Of a stretch of DNA of 64,000 nucleotides, positions 55,845 to 64,000 are shown piece by piece; position 1 is the first letter of the stretch, and each line of letters opens with the position of its first letter. The stretch covers positions 28,310,001 to 28,374,000 of the forward strand of contig NW_024466599.1 of NCBI RefSeq assembly GCF_017591425.1, in the 5' to 3' direction. A model generated the notes under the pieces. That model had not been told where the DNA came from. It saw only the letters and a program-made list of their open reading frames with translations, and made no database searches. This DNA is from Ochotona curzoniae. Taxonomy: Eukaryota; Chordata; Mammalia; Lagomorpha; Ochotonidae. Both the position numbers and the translations under genes were made by a program.

Positions 55845-56180
55845 GGACCTGGCATGGTAGCATGGCGGCTAAAGCCCTCACCTTGCACACCCTGGGATCC
55901 CATATGGGCACCGGTTCTAATCCTGGCAGCTAGACTGCCTGTCCAGCTCCCTGCTTGTGGCCCGGGAAAGCAGTGGAGGACAGCCCAAAGCTTTGGGACT
56001 CTGCACCCATGTGGGAGACCCGGAGGAGGCTCCTGGTTCCTGGCTTTGGATTGGCTCAGCTATAGCCATCGTGGCTGCCTGGGGAGTGAGTCAGCAGATG
56101 GAGGATCTTCCTCTCTCTCTTCCTCTGTGTATATCTTACTTTCCAATAAGAATAAATAATTAAAATCTTGAAAAAAAAAA
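55845..56180 (+). mobile_element. CSINE (young type)
   Basis: Forward copy: ACCTGGCATGGTAGCATGGC, GGCTAAAGCCCTCACCTTGC, CATATGGGCACCGGTTCTAA, CTCTTCCTCTGTGTATATC, then ATTAAAATCTTG and an A10 run. Target-site duplication CTGGAATGCA at 55835-55844 and 56184-56193. Confidence 0.96.
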
Positions 56181-56420
56181 CCCCTGGAATGCAAGGTTTT
56201 GTGCTAGTTTCAGACCATCGGTTCTCTCTGAGCTTGAAACTTCAACACTTCAGCGTGTTGCGCCTGCTTTCTGACTTGGATGAATCTATGACTTCCTTAT
56301 CTTATAGTCAAAATTTATTGTGAAAGCTAGTGGAAGTATCTTCTTGAACAACAAAATGAGAATGTAGTGGGAGCTCAAAATCTGGGCTTTATGTGTGCAT
56401 GCATGCTGTGCAGGTGCTTT

Positions 56421-56729
56421 TTTTTTTAATTGGAAAGTCAGATACTTAGAGAGCTAGATCTTCCATCTGATGATTCACTCCCCAAGCAGCCACAATAGCT
56501 GGAGCTGCTCCAATCCAAAGTCAGGAGCCTAGAGCCTCTTCCGGGTCTCCCACGCAGGTTCAGGGTCCCAAGGCTTGGGGCTGTCCTTGACTGCCTTCCC
56601 AGGCCACAAACAGGGACCTGGAAGGGAAGTGGAGCCACCAGGATTAGAACCAGCGCCCATATGGAATCATATGGGATCCCAGCGTGTGTAAGGCGAGGAC
56701 TTTAGCCATTAGGCTGGGGTGCCGGGTCT
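56421..56729 (-). mobile_element. CSINE (young type)
   Basis: Reverse copy: TTTAATTGGAAAGTCAGATA, GATCTTCCATCTGATGATTC, GGCCACAAACAGGGACCTGG, CGCCCATATGGAATC with a short duplicated ATATGG, reversed head GGGGTGCCGGGTC. Target-site duplications CAGGTGCTTTT (56411-56421) and CAAGTGCTTTT (56731-56741), one mismatch. Confidence 0.96.
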
Positions 56730-56741
56730 ACAAGTGCTTTT

Positions 56742-59700
56742 GAAAGAGAATCAGATATGGTATATGTAGGGAAATCTATCAGAAGACCTTCTGAATGAGC
56801 ACCTCTCCTTTCTGCGTGTAGTTTTTGGATACATTTCGTTGTTTCACCACCTGTTTTTTTTTTTTTTTTCTGCAGACTTTCTTCATCTTCTGTACAGGCA
56901 CCATGTGAGGAAATGGTGAATTTATGCTGTATCTTATGTGTGGCAGATACCTTAAGGTACAGCCTAAAAAGTTAATTGATATGCAACTCAAAGACAGAGA
57001 CTTTTCATCGTTTCTTAATTACTTAGCCTCAGCTCTCTTAAATTGCTTCATTTTCTTTTGTTTGGCTTTAGGAATCAGTACATCTGTGATAGTTTCTGCT
57101 CCCCGAACAAATGTACTGCTTCAATTCAAGACTCCTTTGCAGATAATTCAATTGTTTATAATAAGATAGAAGGGACAAAACAATTTACTAAATCCATGGA
57201 AACCGCAGAATAATGATTTATGGAAAGTTCAAAAAATTCTCTGTGGAAATTAGATTTATCTTTTCTGATTCTTATGGATTTTTCCAATATTTGATTCTCA
57301 GCAAAGCGTAAATAAATACTTATTGAATGAAATGAATTTTGGTTATAACTAAAATGTCATTAAATGTGACAGGGAAAGTTTTGATTTTCCTTTGTTTATA
57401 TTAATTTATGTAATCACACTTAAGATACATAAAAGTTGATAAAATATGAATTGGTAATTTATAAACATTTATATTTCAGTATTAGGAAATATGGGAAAAA
57501 TTAATGAAACAGGACAATGACTCATACAGAATTGACTAGTTCAGGCAATGAAAAAGTTCACAGATTAGTTTAACGAGATCAAATGTCACATAACATACAT
57601 ATGACACATAATGCTTCTGATTTTGATATTAACATATGACCAATTATACACATGAGAAATATTGCCAGTTCAATTTTGGGTTATGAAATATATAATTTTT
57701 TGATACGATATTTCAAATTATAACATATCTCAGGCAGCATGCAGGAAAAGTCATTTATTGTACATTTGTTAGGACACACCTTGCACCAAACTTCCAGTTT
57801 TTTGGTAATTAGGTCAAGAATATAGAATCCACTGAAATGATATTGTAGTCGATATCAGCAGTTGAATTAACTGACAACATTTGTGGTAAAAATAAAAACT
57901 CTGAATTCATTAACAAAATGCACAGTGATCATAAACTCAATTATTTAAAAATCATTTTTCACAATTCTCATTTATTGGTGACACAGCAGCGGTAGGAAGG
58001 CTGAATTCTGAGAGCTGGTTTTACATAATAGCAGGATTTTATTCTTCGGTGGGCTCACATGATTACAACAAAGATGTTTACCATTTGAAATCACAGATTG
58101 TAACAACGGTGCTATACAAACATCACAAATATTTGGTGTCTCAGAGTCTTAACAAATATTATGTTGTGATTATTCCACAAAGAGACTAGATTAACAGGCA
58201 GTGTAAGTCACATGTATCTTAAGATTTTAAAAATACATTTTATACAGTAGGCTTCTAATACCTTCACTAACATTTCTTTTTTTTTTTTTTTTAATTTTGT
58301 CATCATACTTACAGTCCTTAAACTACCAGTCTGTGGCTCTTGCCAAGAAAGTCAATAAAATTGTATTTCCCAACAGGAATATGGCTGAGTGTACATTGAA
58401 TCACAGTCAACAAAGCAACATCTAATTTGTAACGTATCATTTTAAATTTAAATAAAATGTAATCCTTTCAAAAGATAGAAGTTTGAACAAAACTACAGTA
58501 ATCAAAAGTTCTATTTACAAAACATTAGAATATATTTTTGAATGGCTAGTTCTTGCTAACTGCACAGATTAGATATCCTTGGTGAGCGTCATCTGTTAGC
58601 CTTCTGTGCAATGTTTAGACCTCTGAGTTACTGGAGTTGCATGGAATCTTAGGCAGGAAAATTGCATGGCAATTTCCAACCACTTTACATGGTTAAAATG
58701 GAAGATGTACTATCTTTCATGTTTGACAAGATGTGTCATTAAACGGATGGGCTGGAATTCCCAAAATGTAATTGAAAGCAGTATAAGAGTTGTTGGAAAT
58801 ATTGATAAGTTAACCATCAAATGTTGGAATTCTATTCTAGCATTATGCAGTTGATCCACATTGTGGTACCTCTTATTTCCAAGGCTTCTGTGTATTACAA
58901 TGACTTAAAAATATTCCCATGCTCTTTAGAAATACAAAATCTTAATTCTGAAAAGGTAGAGGAATATAGGGTAGGTATTTCTTACAATCACATTCATAAT
59001 AAAAGAAGTTAATCTACATTTTACAGATCATAAAACAATTTTCTTTGGCGGAAGTCTTTTGAAACAACTTGATACTCTTACAGCATTTCAGTTAGGCCAT
59101 TTTTTTCTTTTGGTGATACTGTGTATACGGTCAATTGTTCAGTACTTTCAGTTAATAGGAGAAAAAAATCACATATAGAAAAATATGCATTAGCACATAT
59201 TCTTTCTGAAAGTTAAATTGCAAGACTCACCAATACTAGAGATGGTATTTTACACAGACATTTCTGTTTATTTAGTATGGTAAATTCAACCACATGGCCT
59301 GGCAAGAGGATGTTTATACCTTTATTCCCCACAGGATTTTATCACTCTATCACAATGAAAAATTTTTTGGAATCTTTGGGACTATTATTCATGTTTGCAA
59401 CAAAATGAAAAGTATATGATACATATATCTTTATGCATTTGTATGCATGTATATGTACTCAAAATGGCATGTCTTAAAGATTTATACTTACTGGCATGAA
59501 TGATTACAAATGAAAGGATTCAGTTAAGTCTCCAAAGGTATTATTGACGTATCACCACTCAGGAATTACCAAGTGCAACGAAGTTATTTTAGAACAGCTG
59601 TAGACATGTGAACAATCCTCAGGCTCAACTAGAGGAACGTGTGCATTTCTTACTGTGTTTTTCTGTCTTTGATGTTGTCTGTGATGGGTCTTTGACACTG

Positions 59701-61671
59701 TGAATACAGGACAGGAACAGGCTATTCTTTCCTATTTTACCCTCCCTGGGGAAGGTTCTGGAAGGATGACATGCAACTCCCTAGCTCTGACTCTCCTCCC
59801 CATCCCTGCCTTTTGTTTTTGTTTTTGGATTGCCTATTGTGCTGTCTCAAGATGAGTTCAGATTCCTATCAGAATCTTCCAGGATTTTTATTCAGTTGGA
59901 AAGAATTGCCATCATTAACCATCAAGAAGTGAGATAAGTTCTAGATTTGTTGCCTACTTGGCTCTTCTTTCTCACCTATTCCCTCTCTCCATGACTACCC
60001 GTAGTGTCACAAAGCCATAGTTGGTGTATTAATAGTGTGAGTTCCTTGCCTTGCCCTTATTTGTATCTCTGAAGATAGAAATGTCTGCTCAGTGGGAGTT
60101 TCCTACTGTATGACACAGGGAAGTCCTGTCGCAGAGTAACAGTTGTGCCAACAGTGATTATTATGGCTTTTGGAATAGTGTTGAATTGCACCACAGTACT
60201 GTTTAAGTCATGATAAATGGCAGTGAAAGGCAAGCCTATTGGGAAATTAGAAATAATTATCTCTCACATTCTTAGAATATGTATTTTCCCCCTCATAAAC
60301 ATTCTGGAGAAATTTTAAATCCTAGCTTGATTTAGGATTCTAAAACTTGAGCCAATAATTGCATCATGGGCAACTTTCATCTTGGGTTTAAGACCATTTC
60401 TAAAAATCAATCAAAAAGCACTATGGACTACAGGAAAGGAGTCAAGGCTCTGGATTTATTGTGATGGGAGTGAATTCCACTCAATCTGTTCCAGCCCCCT
60501 GACTCTTTCTTGTGATGCTTCTCCCGAGCAAAGTGGCTTCTTCATCATGAAACTTTGAGTGAAAGACATGGCATGTGAATGGTGATGTACACAAAGGTGG
60601 AGACAGAAGGAAGAACTGTGCAGCAGTGAAAGTCATTTGGTGACTGGCTGTGTGAGAGAATGGTAGGGTGATTTGGAGAGAGACAGAAAATGCCCCACTC
60701 AGTGACAGAAAGAGGACACTGATGCAGTTGTTCAAGCTTTGACCAGTCATGGGAGAATGCGCATTTTACAGAAGCAGGTGTAACAGTATGAGATATCAGC
60801 TCTCCTCATTCCTGAAAGAGTAGCCACTGTTTCCTCTGCCACATCCGGCTGCTTTCCCGAGAGCCTTCAAGTTGAGGTGGTGGCATTTTTTTCTCCAGAA
60901 TGTCATTGTTGGCCTTACAGTTGAGGCCTTTTTTACATACTTGGAATGCATTTTATGGATTAAAAGGAAGTGTCAGATACACATGAGTGTTTCAAGTGCC
61001 CACCCATGTGACGTTTTCAGGTTAGATGAAAAGAAACATACATGCACAAACATGCATGACTCACAATCAGAACTTCTCTTTTCAAAGTCATTTCTATAGG
61101 CAAAGTTACTTGCTGCCTGCACTTCAGTTCTGCAACAACTCGAATGAGAAATCCTAGAAAGGAGTTCCCAGGAAACTGGGGGTGATGTCTATATTCTGTG
61201 ATTTTTCAACCTTTAGGAATCACATGAGACTTTGAAAAACATATAATATCAAACTTTGTCACAGTCTGTAGTCATTGCAGTCCAACTAGTATATACTCAC
61301 CCTTCTCGACAATAGCCTGAGTCTTAGTACTATGACACCATGAGTAAGGCAAATATGCCAGAGAAGGAAATTTTCTTGGTCTGGGGCAGGCAGGCAGGTA
61401 AAGAAGATGAACTATTGGTCTTTAAAAGGACCAAAATAGTTGTTTGATAAGAAACTCTGATGGGAAAGCCTGCTCAGTCATACCAGAAAAATTAGTTATA
61501 TGGATTAACTTTCCTTTACCTTGAATATTTGACTGGTGGGCAAACCTGCTCACAATCCTCAACCTATGCTATGTGCCTGGCAAGATTCTATGACTTAAGC
61601 TTTGGAGCTGCTCCTTGGCAGAGAGAAGCATTAAGTGATGGGTGACATTGACTTTCCCTGCTCTCAGAGAG
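56742..61671. other. long AT-rich repeat-poor block
   Basis: About 4.9 kb in which I recognise only a short L2 tail (57285-57345) and T runs near 56855-56870 and 58269-58284. No exon, RNA gene or family found. The strongest candidate stretch in the window for single-copy conserved noncoding sequence. Confidence 0.5.
57285..57345 (+). mobile_element. L2-type 3' tail fragment
   Basis: ATTCTCAGCAAAGCGTAAAT followed by AAATACTTATTGAATGAAAT matches the conserved L2 3' tail. Confidence 0.5.
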
Positions 61672-61790
61672 CACCGTGGGTTTCAAACTTGGACCTGCAG
61701 CCAAATCGCCAGAAGGCCTTGCTTAAACTCACTGCTGGTCCTATTCTAGAAGTTTGATTCATAGATTTCAGGTGGAGTCTTGAGTGGGAC
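61672..61790 (+). mobile_element. MER5A-like hAT element
   Basis: Collinear with the MER5A core: GTGGGTTTCAAACTTGGACC, AATCGCCAGAAGGCCTTGCT, TAAACTCACTGCTGG, AGTTTGATTCATAGATTTCA, GGTGGAGTCTTGAG (remembered: agtggttctcaaactttagc, aatcacctggagggcttg, ttctgattcagtaggtctgg). Non-autonomous hAT-Charlie remnant, noncoding. Confidence 0.7.
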
Positions 61791-61880
61791 AGGACAAGTT
61801 CTATACTTTAACAAATTTCCAAGTTGTGCTGATGGTCTTCTCTGAATACCAAACAAAGAATTGTGTACGGAGGCTTTTGC

Positions 61881-61904
61881 TGTGGTTTTGTGTGTAAAAC
61901 CACA
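61881..61904. repeat. 9-bp perfect inverted repeat
   Basis: TGTGGTTTT (61881-61889) and AAAACCACA (61896-61904) form a stem with a 6-nt loop GTGTGT, just left of an old SINE. Probably chance. Confidence 0.8.
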
Positions 61905-62146
61905 GCCTAGGGTGTCGGCATCCATATCGGTACTGCTTTGTGTCTCAGCTGATCTACTTCCAACCCAGCTCCCTGATAACAGCTTGCGAAAGCAGCAGAA
62001 CCTGGATCAAGGACTTGCACCCCTATGCCCATGTGGGGGACCCAGAAGAAGCTGCTGGTTGTAGACCTACCCAGCTCTGGCTGTTGATGCTGATTAGGGA
62101 GTGAACCAATAGATGGAAGATGTCTCCCTCTCAGTCTCTAATTCTT
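61905..62146 (+). mobile_element. CSINE, old copy
   Basis: Forward copy: GGCATCCATATCGGTACTGC, AACCCAGCTCCCTGATAAC, CATGTGGGGGACCCAGAAGA, TAGGGAGTGAACCAATAGAT, CTCCCTCTCAGTCTC. No young-type tail; no target duplication. Confidence 0.8.
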
Positions 62147-64000
62147 ACCAGGATACAGCTTTTCCATGTGGAACACAAAAGTTAATACTGGATCTCCCCA
62201 ACCATATCTATCCCATTTTTCAAGTGCACGTAATGAATGAGTTTTATTGGTGTTATGTCAATTATAGATAATCATGTTCAGCAGTTGGTCATATCAACAT
62301 ATAGAACAAACCTATAAATAAAATATGATTCAAACTATAAGAGCATTAAAGTGTTTTCTTGGCATATAAATGGTATTCTCCCTGTCTCTTATGTTAACCA
62401 GGATGATTAACATAAGAACTAAATTTCTCAGATGATGTTCATAATAGAAAATCTGGGTGTTGGGCATATGGGAAATCTTTGTATTTGTCATTTTTGTTTT
62501 AAAAAGTTAAAGCTAGTCTGACATAAAAATGAATTTGTCCGTACTTTTTATGAATCTCAAAGTCTTTGATTTTATTCCTTTCAGATATTTAATAAAATGG
62601 AAAAGCCTATATGAGAGATTAGGCAAGAGAACATCAAGGGAAAGTGCACGATAAAGAGGTGAGTTAAGCAAGCTGTCAATAGGTGTAATTAGAAGGTGCA
62701 CGTTGTGTGACTGAAGGTAGACCTGGCTCAATTCAAGAAGCAGGTTTGGCGCAGAATTAAGGATGAAAATAAGATGTTTGTGTCAAGGAGCCATTGCCTG
62801 TGCAGAGGAGAGCTGAATCTCTACACAGGGTTCACTTCCTTTAAAAAGCACCTGTGCTGATTGACAGCACTGCCACGATTGCTTCAGGCAGTCTTCAACA
62901 GAGAAAGCTAGGGTGCATATTTGTTCTAAAAAAGACGAAAACATTCACCTTTTCAGTTTAGTATTTCCTAATCAAATATGAAATGGAGGGCAATTTCAAC
63001 ATGAGGGGCTTACTGAAATATAAAATGTGATGCCTACTACAACATAACAGTAAGTCTATAAAGAACTCTATAATGAAAGAATAGAAAGCAATTTAAACCC
63101 TGGGCAGAAGTCAAAGAAATTACTATAGTTCTAGCTAAAATAACTTCTTTTTCATTTCCCTCGCAACATTGCGATTTGCAAGATAACTTTATCATTGCAA
63201 TGTCAGTAATTTTTGTTTACTCTCTCTTCTTGGCATATTTGTCTCGATGCCTCAAGGCTAATGAAATTGCGGTAAATCACTCCATGATATTGAAATATTG
63301 AAATAGCTACCCATTTATGACTTTCTAACCAGTAATCTTTTGAGAGGAAGTTTACATTCATTTCACTAGAATAGCCTTTGTTTACATAGATGGAATTCAC
63401 TGTAGTTGCTTTTCTTTGTCTCCAATGGAAGTGTCTACATTTTCTTGCTATATATTATCTGTGTGCATAGTATTAATGAGGGTTTGGGGTGTATCAGGCC
63501 AAAGGATGACTTGAGTGCGATTTCACTTTTGGTAAGAAAAATTTTTTGGTGAAATTTTAAACAGTCATTTTCTCTATCAGAAGGGAGGCATGCTAGGCAG
63601 TTGACTGTGTAGCAAATATAATTTGTTTTTCATGAGCTTTTAGAATACTTGTAACTTTTAAACATCTTTCTGCATGGTCATTGCACATCTTGTTTCTAAT
63701 TCACATAGTTGTATAAAATAATTCCCTGTTAGTCTTGTTCTCCTAATAGGCTGTCTTTAAACACAAATAATTTTTGAATGTGGAATTTTTATGGGTAACT
63801 ATGTGAACTTCAAGTTTACATTGAGATCAGTGAGTTCAGCCATGAGAATTTTACTGATTTAGGATCCGTTTCAATTTCATTGCGATTTCTATGGCTTTCA
63901 AAAGGGAGAAAATTTTATTCCCTTCTGGGAAGGAAGACTTTTCCCCAGCACTGCACAAATAATTATTTCAAAACATTAAATAATGAAATCCAAATAGCAT
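62147..64000. other. repeat-poor unassigned block
   Basis: About 1.85 kb, AT-rich, no gene, RNA or repeat family recognised. Confidence 0.5.

Noticed and set aside
1..64000. Prophage, operon, plasmid or toxin-antitoxin type systems
   Set aside because: No long ORFs, no clustered genes and pervasive mammalian SINE/LINE content exclude a bacterial or viral interpretation.
1..64000. Functional tRNA genes
   Set aside because: The only tRNA-like A/B-box sequences seen belong to the heads of CSINE copies, which are tRNA-derived repeats rather than tRNA genes.

Overview
This is a window of mammalian nuclear DNA, most likely from a lagomorph and probably a pika (Ochotona). The evidence is about twenty copies of the tRNA-derived lagomorph SINE (CSINE). 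The young ones open with a head reading GGGCCCAGC, carry CCCATATGGG and GGTTCTAATCCCAGCAG in the body, and end in CCAATAAATAAATAAATCTT. From memory this tail and head fit the pika lineage better than rabbit; lagomorph is much more secure than Ochotona. No bacterial or viral gene organisation is present and I find no intact protein-coding gene. The open reading frames are short and are explained by SINEs, LINE-1 (L1) remnants, simple repeats or GC-rich noncoding DNA. The window is intergenic or intronic.

Layout. 1-2080 is antisense L1 ORF2 with a SINE inside it. 3775-4730 and 10930-12310 are antisense L1 3' ends, each again interrupted by a SINE with target-site duplications. 6335-6735 is a short chimeric L1-derived element. 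7900-7934 is a truncated U2 snRNA pseudogene. 12866-13210 is a diverged tandem duplication of about 170 bp. 14524-17592 is a GC-rich, non-coding, roughly 3 kb retroposed unit with a degenerate tandem array of about 60 bp and an A-rich tail. 22952-24610 is the long 3' UTR of an antisense L1. 25521-26161 is a SINE nested in a SINE. 26798-28215 is an antisense L1 interrupted by a second chimeric L1 element. 30931-32345 is a mosaic of four L1 pieces in alternating orientation whose last part is a third copy of the chimeric element. 35306-37701 holds SINEs and oppositely oriented L1 ends. 47336-50235 is dense in SINE and L1. 55035-56729 carries MIRs and an inverted pair of young SINEs. Roughly 17960-21440, 38640-43260, 50240-55030 and 56730-61670 are repeat-poor apart from old MIR/L2 scraps, and they are where functional noncoding DNA would be sought.

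Old mammal-wide repeats (MIR, L2, MLT1-like LTR ends, a MER5A-like element) are scattered through the repeat-poor parts. Two minus-strand segments, 43266-43393 and 33419-33491, have good consensus splice sites and open frames that would join in phase. They are candidate exons of an unrecognised gene or lncRNA, but pseudo-exons are common in DNA of this length.

The observations most worth following are the repeated L1 chimera (three copies sharing one internal inversion junction), the GC-rich tandem-repeat retroposon, and the candidate exon pair. All family assignments rest on remembered consensus features, because no database search was possible.
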